From CAZRRV01 sp045660865 (GTDB taxonomy: Bacteria; Bacillota; Clostridia; Oscillospirales; Acutalibacteraceae), in assembly GCA_045660865.1 (NCBI GenBank), contig JAZREP010000001.1, positions 62,001 to 126,000 of the forward strand: a DNA stretch of 64,000 nt. The letters run 5' to 3'. Both the position numbers and the translations under genes were made by a program. This document shows positions 1-7,788 of the stretch, piece after piece (within the stretch, counting starts at the first letter, position 1; each line of letters begins with the position of its first letter). The notes under the pieces are model-generated. The model had not been told where the DNA came from and did not search any database. It was given only the letters and a program-made list of their open reading frames with translations.

Positions 1-735
1 ATGCGTGATGCTGGAGCAGATGTACAAATTATGGTACTTAATAACCTCACCGCTGAGGGTGTATCCCGTAGCGTAGAGCAATTTGCAAACGCATTGAAAT
101 CCGCTCAAATGGTATTTATTCCCGGCGGTTTCTCAGGCGGTGATGAGCCCGACGGCTCAGGTAAATTTATTACCGCATTCTTCCGCAACGCTTCTGTTAA
201 AGAAGGTGTTACCGAGCTGCTTGAAAAACGTGATGGCTTAATGTGCGGTATCTGTAACGGCTTCCAGGCTCTTATTAAATTGGGCCTTGTACCTTACGGA
301 AAAATCATTGATACTGATGAAAATTGCCCGACATTAACATTTAACACAATTGCACGTCACCAGTCACGTATTGTTCGCACCCGTATTGCTTCAAATAAAT
401 CTCCGTGGCTTGCTGCTACTGAGGTAGGAGAGGTTTACAGCGTGCCGATTTCACACGGCGAAGGTCGTTTTATCGCTGATGAGGCACTGATTGCCAAATT
501 AGCCGAAAACGGACAAATTGCTACTCAGTACGTTGATTTTGATGACAATGCAACCGCTGATATTCACTTTAACCCCAATAACTCTATGTATGCGATTGAA
601 GGTATCACTTCGCCCGACGGTCGTGTCTTCGGTAAGATGGGTCACTGTGAGCGTATTGGAAACGGTCTTTATAAGAATGTTGCCGGAAATTATGACATTA
701 AGATGTTCGAGTCCGGTGTAAAATATTTTAAATAA
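1..735 (+). CDS. purL: Phosphoribosylformylglycinamidine synthase, C-terminal glutaminase part (truncated by window)
   Basis: This is the glutamine amidotransferase end of a single-chain FGAM synthase, which converts FGAR to FGAM in purine synthesis using ammonia released from glutamine. The nucleophile elbow GICNGFQ (Cys85 of the visible part) and the late His/Glu pair in GHCER (His215, Glu217) are both present. The reading frame is open at base 1 and sequence is already deep inside the domain, so the ATG at 1 is internal and the synthetase part lies upstream of the window. guaB follows after only a short gap with its own strong ribosome binding site, which suggests a purine operon. Confidence 0.93.
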   Translation: MRDAGADVQIMVLNNLTAEGVSRSVEQFANALKSAQMVFIPGGFSGGDEPDGSGKFITAFFRNASVKEGVTELLEKRDGLMCGICNGFQALIKLGLVPYGKIIDTDENCPTLTFNTIARHQSRIVRTRIASNKSPWLAATEVGEVYSVPISHGEGRFIADEALIAKLAENGQIATQYVDFDDNATADIHFNPNNSMYAIEGITSPDGRVFGKMGHCERIGNGLYKNVAGNYDIKMFESGVKYFK

Positions 736-750
736 TTGGAGGAAATTTAT

Positions 751-2253
751 ATGGCACACTATTTTAATGAACCTTCACGCACATTTAGTGAGTATTTGCT
801 TGTTCCCGGATACACATCCGAGGAATGCATACCGGCTAATGTTTCCTTGAAAACCCCTTTAGTTAAATTTAAAAAGGGAGAACAACCGGACATTTCGCTG
901 AATATCCCGATGGTTTCTGCTATAATGCAGTCTGTTTCTAATGATACTCTTGCCATTGCTTTAGCTAAAGAAGGCGGCGTTTCCTTCATTTATGGCTCAC
1001 AAACCATTGAAGATGAAGCGGCTATGGTAGCCAGAGTTAAAAACTATAAAGCAGGCTTTGTTGTAAGCGCATCAAACCTTACTCCTGAGAACACACTTGC
1101 TGATGTTTTGGATCTTAAGGAGAAAAACGGATTCTCCACAATCGCAATAACCGAAGACGGAACTTGCTGCGGCAAACTTCTTGGTATTGTTACCAGCCGT
1201 GATTATAGAGTAAGCCGTATGTCTGAGGATGTAAAAGTTAAAGAGTTTATGACTCCTTTAAACAAGCTTGTTACAGCTCCTGCTGAAACAACTCTTAAAG
1301 AGGCAAACGATATTATTTGGGATAACAAATTGAATGCTTTGCCGATTGTTGATGACAACGGTTGCTTAAAATACTTTGTTTTCAGAAAGGACTATGACGA
1401 GCATAAAAACCGCCCGTTAGAGCTTTTGGATGAAAACAAGAGCTATATCGTTGGTGCAGGTATCAACACTTTAGACTATGAAAAGCGTGTTCCTGCTTTA
1501 ATTGAGGCAGGCGCTGATGTTCTTTGTATTGACTCTTCAGAGGGTTATACCTGCTGGCAGAAGAAGACACTTGACTTTATTCGTTCTCGCTACGGCGATA
1601 GCGTTAAGGTTGGTGCCGGTAACGTTGTAGACCGTGATGGCTTTATGTTCTTGGCTGAAGCAGGTGCCGATTTTGTAAAAGTTGGTATCGGCGGCGGTTC
1701 TATATGCATCACCCGTGAAACAAAGGGTATCGGCCGTGGTCAGGCTAGCGCTTTGATTGAGGTTGCTGCCGCACGTGATGAATACTTTGAAAAAACCGGT
1801 ATTTACGTGCCGATTTGCTCTGACGGTGGTATTGTACACGATTATCATATGACACTGGCTCTTGCTATGGGCGCAGATTTCCTTATGCTTGGCCGTTATT
1901 TTGCACGCTTTGATGAAAGCCCGACAACCAAACTTATGATTAACGGCGCTTATGTTAAGGAATATTGGGGCGAAGGCTCTAACCGTGCACGCAACTGGCA
2001 GAGATATGACCTTGGCGGCAAATCAAAACTTTCCTTTGAGGAGGGTGTTGATTCCTATGTTACCTATGCAGGAAGCCTGCACGATAATGTAGCGAAGAGC
2101 CTTTACAAGGTTAAATCTACTATGTGCAACTGTGGTGTTACCACTATTCCTGATTTGCAAAGAGAGGCAAAACTTACCGTTGTTTCTTCAACCAGTATTG
2201 TTGAGGGTGGCTATCACGACGTTACATTAAAGACCACCGCAAACAACAAATAA
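751..2253 (+). CDS. guaB: IMP dehydrogenase, Tritrichomonas-like type
   Basis: It oxidises IMP to XMP with NAD, the committed step to GMP. The product is 500 residues: TIM barrel, two CBS motifs at about residues 100-220, then barrel again. The catalytic loop is GGGSICITRE with Cys319, and the flap dyad is Arg418-Tyr419 in NWQRYD. Starting at ATG 751, behind GGAGG at 738-742, gives exactly these numbers. An upstream TTG at 736 would swallow the ribosome binding site and was rejected. From memory, the Tritrichomonas foetus enzyme has the same catalytic numbering and much the same N- and C-terminal wording, for example EYWGEGS and STMCNCG. It lies between purL and fhs and is probably co-transcribed with them. 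Confidence 0.96.
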   Translation: MAHYFNEPSRTFSEYLLVPGYTSEECIPANVSLKTPLVKFKKGEQPDISLNIPMVSAIMQSVSNDTLAIALAKEGGVSFIYGSQTIEDEAAMVARVKNYKAGFVVSASNLTPENTLADVLDLKEKNGFSTIAITEDGTCCGKLLGIVTSRDYRVSRMSEDVKVKEFMTPLNKLVTAPAETTLKEANDIIWDNKLNALPIVDDNGCLKYFVFRKDYDEHKNRPLELLDENKSYIVGAGINTLDYEKRVPALIEAGADVLCIDSSEGYTCWQKKTLDFIRSRYGDSVKVGAGNVVDRDGFMFLAEAGADFVKVGIGGGSICITRETKGIGRGQASALIEVAAARDEYFEKTGIYVPICSDGGIVHDYHMTLALAMGADFLMLGRYFARFDESPTTKLMINGAYVKEYWGEGSNRARNWQRYDLGGKSKLSFEEGVDSYVTYAGSLHDNVAKSLYKVKSTMCNCGVTTIPDLQREAKLTVVSSTSIVEGGYHDVTLKTTANNK

Positions 2254-2265
2254 AAGGAGATAATT

Positions 2266-3939
2266 ATGGCTGTTTTATCTGATATTGAAATTGCACAAGC
2301 CTGCAAAATGCAACCAATAGGTGAAATTGGTGCAAAAGCAGGCATATCTGACGATATTTTAGAACCCTATGGTAAATTTAAAGCAAAGGTTGACCTTTCA
2401 CTTCTTGATAAAGATACTGCCGAGGGTAAATTGGTTTTGGTAACAGCAATTACACCTACACCTGCTGGTGAAGGTAAGACTACCACAACTATCGGTCTTG
2501 CTGATGGCTTAAAAAGAATTGGCAAGAATGTTATGGTTGCTTTGCGTGAGCCGTCATTAGGCCCCGTTTTCGGTGTTAAAGGCGGTGCCGCAGGCGGCGG
2601 TTATGCTCAGGTTGTTCCTATGGAGGATATAAATCTGCATTTCACAGGTGATTTCCACGCTATCGGTGCAGCAAACAATCTGCTTGCCGCTATGCTGGAC
2701 AATCACATTCAGCAGGGTAATGAATTAGGAATTGATGTCAAGAAAATCACTTGGAAGCGTTGCGTGGATATGAATGACCGTCAGCTTCGCTTTGTAGTAG
2801 ATGGTCTTGGCGGTAAAGTGAACGGTACTCCCAGAGAGGACGGTTTTGATATAACCGTTGCATCTGAAATTATGGCGGTACTCTGCTTATCCAATTCTAT
2901 TACTGACCTTAAAAAGCGCCTTTCAAATATTATTGTAGGTTATACCTATGATGATAAGCCTGTAACCTGCGGTCAGTTAAAAGCAGAAGGTGCTATGACT
3001 GCATTGTTAAAGGATGCATTAAAACCCAATTTGGTACAAACATTGGAAGGTACTCCTGCATTTGTTCACGGCGGTCCCTTTGCTAATATTGCCCACGGTT
3101 GTAACTCAGTAATTGCAACTAAAATGGCAATGAAATTGGGCGACTATGCAATAACCGAAGCCGGCTTTGGCGCTGACCTCGGTGCAGAAAAATTCTTGGA
3201 TATCAAGTGCCGTATGGCAGGTCTTACTCCCGCGGCAGTTGTTGTAGTTGCCACTATTCGTGCTCTTAAAATGCACGGAGGTTTGGCTAAAACCGAACTT
3301 GGCAAAGAAGACCTTGCAGCGCTTGAAAAGGGTATTCCTAATTTGCTTCGCCACGTTTCAAATATTAAAAACGTTTACAAGCTTCCTTGTGTGGTTGCAG
3401 TTAACCGTTTCCCGACCGATACTCAGGCTGAGGTTGATTTTATTATTGAAAAATGTAAAACTCTCGGTGTAAACGTTGTATTGTCTAACGTTTGGGCAGA
3501 AGGTGGAAAAGGCGGCGAGGAATTAGCAAAAGAGGTTGTTCGCCTTTGTGAAGAGGAGAAGGGTGATTTTACCTATTCTTATGAGAGCAACCTTTCTATC
3601 GAAGATAAGATTAAAGCTGTTGTTCAAAAGGTTTACGGCGGTGATGGAGTTAATATTTTACCTGCCGCTAAAAAACAAATTGAGCAGTTGACAGCACTAG
3701 GCTATGATAACTGTCCCGTTTGTATTGCTAAGACTCAATACAGCTTCTCTGATGACCCCACAAAACTGGGCGCACCTGACAATTTTACAGTAACAGTAAA
3801 AAATGTTAAAATTTCTGCTGGCGCTGGTTTTATTGTTGTTCTAACAGGTGACATTATGACTATGCCCGGTCTGCCCAAAAGACCGGCTGCTGAGCGCATT
3901 GATGTCGACGAAAAAGGCGTTATTACCGGCTTGTTCTAA
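2266..3939 (+). CDS. fhs: Formate--tetrahydrofolate ligase
   Basis: It makes 10-formyltetrahydrofolate from formate, THF and ATP, feeding purine synthesis or the methyl branch of the acetyl-CoA pathway. The 557-residue length is normal. The P-loop TPAGEGKTTT is at about residue 66-75, and the family signatures EPSLGPVFGVKGG and DINLHFTGDFHA follow. Its start has a clear AAGGAG ribosome binding site 12 nt after guaB stops, so it is the last gene of a purL-guaB-fhs group. A strong terminator lies immediately downstream. Confidence 0.97.
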   Translation: MAVLSDIEIAQACKMQPIGEIGAKAGISDDILEPYGKFKAKVDLSLLDKDTAEGKLVLVTAITPTPAGEGKTTTTIGLADGLKRIGKNVMVALREPSLGPVFGVKGGAAGGGYAQVVPMEDINLHFTGDFHAIGAANNLLAAMLDNHIQQGNELGIDVKKITWKRCVDMNDRQLRFVVDGLGGKVNGTPREDGFDITVASEIMAVLCLSNSITDLKKRLSNIIVGYTYDDKPVTCGQLKAEGAMTALLKDALKPNLVQTLEGTPAFVHGGPFANIAHGCNSVIATKMAMKLGDYAITEAGFGADLGAEKFLDIKCRMAGLTPAAVVVVATIRALKMHGGLAKTELGKEDLAALEKGIPNLLRHVSNIKNVYKLPCVVAVNRFPTDTQAEVDFIIEKCKTLGVNVVLSNVWAEGGKGGEELAKEVVRLCEEEKGDFTYSYESNLSIEDKIKAVVQKVYGGDGVNILPAAKKQIEQLTALGYDNCPVCIAKTQYSFSDDPTKLGAPDNFTVTVKNVKISAGAGFIVVLTGDIMTMPGLPKRPAAERIDVDEKGVITGLF

Positions 3940-3944
3940 AATAA

Positions 3945-3975
3945 AAAGGACACTCTTATTGAGTGTCCTTTTTAA
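3945..3975. terminator. Bidirectional terminator between fhs and the GerQ-like gene
   Basis: Eleven-base inverted repeat (AAAGGACACTC / GAGTGTCCTTT) with a 5-nt loop. It is flanked by A and T runs, so it can end transcription of fhs on the plus strand and of the convergent gene on the minus strand, whose stop codon sits in the T run. Confidence 0.9.
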
Positions 3976-4313
3976 TATGAGTAATTGTTATCATCTATTA
4001 TTGTTGCAAATCTGATGGATGGTAAGTCACAAACAAGTATAGATTGCGGGTCTGCCAAGGTTAAGGTAATGTGCCTGTTTCCAACCTCGGCAATTCTGCC
4101 TACACGCCCTACAAGTGTGTCGCCGACTAGAAATTCTATTCGTGCCCAATTACCTAAATGTTGTTCTAAAACTGATGCCATTGTATTGCTTGGCATTGTC
4201 TGTTGGCGTGACTGAGGATAAATCATAACACCGCCCATATTTTGCTGTGACGGGAAAGTTATATTTGGCTCGGTTGCGGGCTCAAAAGCGTAATTTGTAA
4301 TATTATTATTCAT
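3972..4313 (-). CDS. GerQ-like spore coat protein
   Basis: A 113-residue protein. The first 45 residues are low-complexity and rich in Asn, Gln and Pro; the rest (about residues 46-107) looks like a small beta-rich domain. The pattern of a short helix (SVLEQHLGNWARIEF), a turn, then ITLTLADPQ and an aromatic/hydrophobic end matches how GerQ (YwdL) ends. GerQ is a coat protein needed for cortex lysis in germination and is cross-linked by transglutaminase. AAGGAG lies just upstream of the start. Identification is by pattern only; it could be another coat-like protein. Lysine is nearly absent, which does not fit transglutaminase cross-linking. Confidence 0.6.
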   Translation of the reverse strand: MNNNITNYAFEPATEPNITFPSQQNMGGVMIYPQSRQQTMPSNTMASVLEQHLGNWARIEFLVGDTLVGRVGRIAEVGNRHITLTLADPQSILVCDLPSIRFATIIDDNNYSY

Positions 4314-4370
4314 TTTTAAGTCTCCTTGATGCTTTTTATACCAGTTTATGAAACAGCCCGTCTTTTGTGA

Positions 4371-4409
4371 AAAACAGCCCTTGTCCTTAATTAGACAAGG
4401 GCTGTTTTT
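4371..4409 (-). terminator. Terminator downstream of mtaB
   Basis: Inverted repeat AACAGCCCTTGTC / GACAAGGGCTGTT with a short AT-rich loop. Read on the minus strand it starts right after the mtaB stop and ends in a T run. It separates mtaB from the GerQ-like gene. Confidence 0.85.
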
Positions 4410-5694
4410 ATACTAATTCTGCGTAGCAAACACCGTCAATTTCATCCGTGATTACTACATTATAGATTTGACCACATAAATCATTTTTGGAATTAACCTT
4501 AACACGAAGATAATTTTCGGTATAACCTTCATAAAAACCGTCTTTTTCGGTTTCAAACAGTACTTTGGCGGTTTTTCCTATTTGATTTTTGATAAAGTTA
4601 ATTTCACTAGAAAATGCTGCTTTTATGAGCTCGCGGCACCTGTTTTGCTTAACTGCGGCGGTTAATTGTCCGTCCATTGTTGCGGCTTTTGTGCCTGCAC
4701 GTTTTGAATAGGGGAAAGCGTGCACCTTTGCAAAGCCTGTTTTTTCTACAAACTTAACCGTTTGTAAAAACTCTGCTTCGCTTTCACCAGGAAAGCCGAC
4801 AATAATATCAGTAGTGATAGAGGGATTGTCAAATTTTTGATAAAGCTTATTTACAAAACTTGTGTAATCAGCAGTAGTGTAATGGCGGTTCATCGCTTTT
4901 AATATTCTGTCACAACCAGATTGTAGAGACAAATGAAACTGAGGACAGAATTTATTGCATAAGGCTAATCTGTCTAAAACAGAATCATCAATTTGGTCGA
5001 ATTCAAGTGAGCCAAGGCGTATGCGTTCAATACCTTTTATTTCGTTTATTACTTCAACAGCATCAGCAAGCGAATAGCCGTTATCCTGTCCGTATGCCGA
5101 AAGGTTAATACCAACCAGAACTATTTCCTTATAACCGCCTGCTGCTAGTGAACAAGCCTCTTTTTTGATTAAATCAGGAGATTTTGAACGAATACGTCCA
5201 CGGCTTTTTGGGATAATGCAATACGAGCAAAAACGGTTGCAACCGTCCTGTATTTTGATTTCAGCCCTTGTTTTATCCTTAAACGAATTTATAATCGGTG
5301 TATCAAATACTTCACCTTTTGTGTGCTCAGGTATATAAACCTTGCGTACCTTTTCTTTTTCAAATTCGAGTAGGTATGAAGCAAATTCAGTATAGGTAGT
5401 GTTGCCTAAGACAATATCCGCTTCTAAAAAATTTTGCATTTCTTCGGGAAAGGCTTGCGGATAGCAACCTATGAGTACAATACAGCTGTCAGGGTTTGCG
5501 CTTTTAAAACGGCGTACAGCTTGGCGTGTTTTTCGGTTGCTTTCTGCCGTTACGGTACAGGAGTTAACTATTGTATATTTTGGGTTGTCCTCTAATGAAA
5601 CCGCAGAAAAGCCGACCGACTCAAGTTGTTCTGTCAGCGCTTGTGTTTCATATTGGTTTACCTTGCAACCCAAGGTGTAAAAAGCAAAAGTCAT
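4408..5694 (-). CDS. mtaB: tRNA t6A37 methylthiotransferase
   Basis: Radical-SAM enzyme that adds a methylthio group to N6-threonylcarbamoyladenosine at position 37 of ANN-decoding tRNAs. The 428-residue protein has the N-terminal UPF0004 domain with three cluster cysteines (Cys10, Cys46, Cys77), a radical-SAM CxxxCxxC motif (Cys152, Cys156, Cys159) and a C-terminal TRAM-like region from about residue 365. The start was placed at ATG 5694 because CGGAGG lies 6 nt before it and TLGCKVNQYE is the normal N-terminus of MtaB. An ATG 39 nt further upstream has no such site. It is divergent from spoIIGA. Confidence 0.93.
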   Translation of the reverse strand: MTFAFYTLGCKVNQYETQALTEQLESVGFSAVSLEDNPKYTIVNSCTVTAESNRKTRQAVRRFKSANPDSCIVLIGCYPQAFPEEMQNFLEADIVLGNTTYTEFASYLLEFEKEKVRKVYIPEHTKGEVFDTPIINSFKDKTRAEIKIQDGCNRFCSYCIIPKSRGRIRSKSPDLIKKEACSLAAGGYKEIVLVGINLSAYGQDNGYSLADAVEVINEIKGIERIRLGSLEFDQIDDSVLDRLALCNKFCPQFHLSLQSGCDRILKAMNRHYTTADYTSFVNKLYQKFDNPSITTDIIVGFPGESEAEFLQTVKFVEKTGFAKVHAFPYSKRAGTKAATMDGQLTAAVKQNRCRELIKAAFSSEINFIKNQIGKTAKVLFETEKDGFYEGYTENYLRVKVNSKNDLCGQIYNVVITDEIDGVCYAELV

Positions 5695-5791
5695 ACTGCA
5701 CCTCCGTTCTTTAAATATTATACAACACAACAATTAAAAATTAAAGTTGTATTTTCCCACTTTTTGAAAATATAAATATTTTTTATCGCTG

Positions 5792-5827
5792 TTTTGACAA
5801 AATATCACTTTTTGTACAACTTATAAT
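5792..5827 (+). promoter_or_regulatory. spoIIG-type promoter with 22-bp spacer and overlapping 0A-like box
   Basis: A perfect TTGACA (5794-5799) and a perfect TATAAT (5822-5827) are separated by 22 bp instead of about 17. This is the known oddity of the Bacillus subtilis spoIIG promoter, which uses sigma-A but needs Spo0A-phosphate. The -35 region is embedded in TTTTGACAAAA (5792-5802). Its complement TTTTGTCAAAA differs by one base from the Spo0A box TTTGTCGAA. ATG of spoIIGA follows 34 bp after the -10. Confidence 0.85.
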
Positions 5828-5860
5828 AAAGTAGAAAAAGGGTATAAGGGTGGTGTGTAA

Positions 5861-6715
5861 ATGACAAAAATTTATATTGATTCACTTTTTATACTGAATT
5901 ACATAATTAGCCATTTGCTGATTGCCTTGACCGCACATTTCGGCGCTAAAACCACTCGCCAACGAAGAATTGTCCTTTCGGCATTAGTAGGTGCTATTTT
6001 TTCTTTTTACATATTTGCCCCGATAAATTCTTCTTTTCTTCACATCGTGGTAAAGTTTGTTTCTGCAATGGTAATGGTGCTTGTTGCATTTGGCTTTGGG
6101 AGTATGAAACGCTTTGCAAGATTAACCGGTCTTTTTCTAGGCTTCACTCTTTTGTTTGGCGGACTGTTTCTTTTACTTGCAGAGATGATGCCGAAAAACA
6201 TTCAGCATTTTAGTAATGGTGTAGTTTATATTGACTTTTCACCGATTATCTTTTTGCTAAGTGCCGCCGTTTGCTATTTCATAATCAATATTTACAAACG
6301 GATTTCATTCCGTAAGGCACAAGACGGTTGCGGTACAGTAACCATAAAAATCGCTGACCGACAACAAACTTCTACCGTCTTGTTAGATAACGGGCATAGC
6401 CTTCGTGATTTGTTTAGTGATTTGCCGGTCTTGGTGTTATCGGCTAATCAGCCGATTCCTTTGCTTTCCGAGAGTGAACGGATTGCTGTAATAACCAAGG
6501 ATTACCCAAAACTGTTAAAAGCGGGATATAAACTAATTCCTTGCAAAACTGTGGCGGCAACAGGCGTGCTGCCGGTGCGTAAGGCGGATTATGCTTCTAT
6601 ATGTTTGTCTAATGGTAAAAAAATAACCTTTAAAACCTGTGTAGGCTTTACCGAAAATAAATTAAGTGATGACTTTTCAGGGATAGTAAGTCCCTGCATT
6701 TTTAATGAGGTGTAA
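5861..6715 (+). CDS. spoIIGA: Sigma-E processing peptidase SpoIIGA
   Basis: Membrane aspartic protease that removes the pro-sequence of sigma-E in the mother cell during sporulation. The 284-residue protein has an N-terminal half with about five membrane segments (residues 8-140) and a soluble C-terminal protease domain. The active-site region reads LLDNGHSLRD, with Asp176; the family normally has DTG or DSG, so the Thr/Ser is replaced by Asn here. The rest of the domain (VLVLS and GVLPVRKADYA) fits the family. sigE follows two bases after the stop codon, the conserved spoIIG arrangement. Confidence 0.93.
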   Translation: MTKIYIDSLFILNYIISHLLIALTAHFGAKTTRQRRIVLSALVGAIFSFYIFAPINSSFLHIVVKFVSAMVMVLVAFGFGSMKRFARLTGLFLGFTLLFGGLFLLLAEMMPKNIQHFSNGVVYIDFSPIIFLLSAAVCYFIINIYKRISFRKAQDGCGTVTIKIADRQQTSTVLLDNGHSLRDLFSDLPVLVLSANQPIPLLSESERIAVITKDYPKLLKAGYKLIPCKTVAATGVLPVRKADYASICLSNGKKITFKTCVGFTENKLSDDFSGIVSPCIFNEV

Positions 6716-6717
6716 CC

Positions 6718-7434
6718 ATGCGGATTGTTGCAACAAAACTACATGTAATTATAATAAATCTGTTAAAAAAGTTCGGCTTTTTTGATGAAAGTTATTACAT
6801 AAATGGCCCCGAAACTCTGCCTGAGCCACTGACTGTTGAGCAGGAGAGGGAAATAATTTTACAATACGATGTGGATACAGAAGCTGTTAAGGAGAAGCTT
6901 ATAGTACATAATTTAAGGCTTGTTGTCTATATTGCTCGTAAGTTTGAAAACACAGGCTCTAACGTTGAGGATTTAATTTCAATAGGCACCATAGGGCTTA
7001 TAAAAGCAGTTAATACATTTCGCCCAGATAAAAACATAAAACTTGCTACCTACGCCTCTCGTTGCATAGAAAATGAAATTTTAATGCACCTTAGAAAAAC
7101 TACAATATTAAAAACCGAAATATCAATTGATGAGCCGCTTAATATCGATTGGGACGGCAATGAATTATTGCTGTCGGATATTTTAAGCAGTGAGGCTGAT
7201 GAAGTAAGCCACGGGGTAGAGCAGGAGGATGAAAAAAGAATCCTTAATATGCTAATTTCCAGACTTACAGGACGTGAACAGCAGATTATGAAAATGCGAT
7301 TTGGCTTAACCGGTTACAAAGAGCACACTCAAAAAGAAGTTGCAGATATACTGGGGATTTCCCAATCATACATTTCAAGACTAGAAAAACGGATAATAAA
7401 ACGACTAAGATGTGAACTGGAAAAAATAACTTGA
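6718..7434 (+). CDS. sigE: RNA polymerase sporulation sigma factor sigma-E (pro-form)
   Basis: Mother-cell-specific sigma factor. The 238-residue protein starts with an amphipathic pro-sequence of about 28 residues ending near YYINGPETLPEPL, the segment SpoIIGA would remove. Region 2 follows (NLRLVVYIARKFENTG, DLISIGTIGLIKAVNTF, then YASRCIENEI). Region 4 ends in an HTH, with GISQSYISRLEKR. Region 2.4 and NIDWDGNELLL are almost word for word those of the B. subtilis protein. In B. subtilis sigG comes next; here it is 46 kb away at 53131. Confidence 0.97.
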   Translation: MRIVATKLHVIIINLLKKFGFFDESYYINGPETLPEPLTVEQEREIILQYDVDTEAVKEKLIVHNLRLVVYIARKFENTGSNVEDLISIGTIGLIKAVNTFRPDKNIKLATYASRCIENEILMHLRKTTILKTEISIDEPLNIDWDGNELLLSDILSSEADEVSHGVEQEDEKRILNMLISRLTGREQQIMKMRFGLTGYKEHTQKEVADILGISQSYISRLEKRIIKRLRCELEKIT

Positions 7435-7443
7435 AGACAAACA

Positions 7444-7479
7444 CCTCCTATGCTAAAATTAAGCACAGGAGGCCTTTTT
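7444..7479 (+). terminator. Terminator of the spoIIGA-sigE operon
   Basis: Hairpin CCTCCTATGCT / AGCACAGGAGG with one mismatch, followed by CC and five T. It lies just after the sigE stop and closes the operon. Confidence 0.85.
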
Positions 7480-7507
7480 ATAGTTTTAAAGGGATGGGTT
7501 TTATTAT

Positions 7508-7774
7508 ATGAAATCGTTTTTGTTATATATTTTTATAGTATCATTTGTTGCGGTTGTTTTAACAATAGTTGATAAACATAATGCACGCAAGCAAGCCTGG
7601 CGTATTAGTGAACGCACGCTGTTTATTACAGCGGGTTTCGGCGGTAGTTTGTCAATGCTTGTCACTATGCGCTTAATACGCCATAAAACAAAGCACAAGC
7701 GCTTTATGATTGGTCTGCCACTAATTATTATTTGCCAATTTATTTTGTCTTACATAATATTTATAAAACTGTAA
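7508..7774 (+). CDS. DUF1294 family small membrane protein
   Basis: An 88-residue protein with two or three membrane segments (about residues 3-19, 36-53 and 67-86). The middle portion RISERTLFITAGFGGSLSMLVT and a basic run of HKTKHKRF match the DUF1294 family, whose function is unknown. The start has a GGGATGGG stretch about 8 nt upstream. The next gene begins at its stop codon, so the two are probably translated from one message. Confidence 0.75.
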   Translation: MKSFLLYIFIVSFVAVVLTIVDKHNARKQAWRISERTLFITAGFGGSLSMLVTMRLIRHKTKHKRFMIGLPLIIICQFILSYIIFIKL

Positions 7775-7788
7775 TGGGGATTTTTATT

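Noticed and set aside
736..750. A TTG start for guaB five codons upstream
   Set aside because: It would overlap the GGAGG ribosome binding site at 738-742, and the catalytic numbering fits the ATG at 751.
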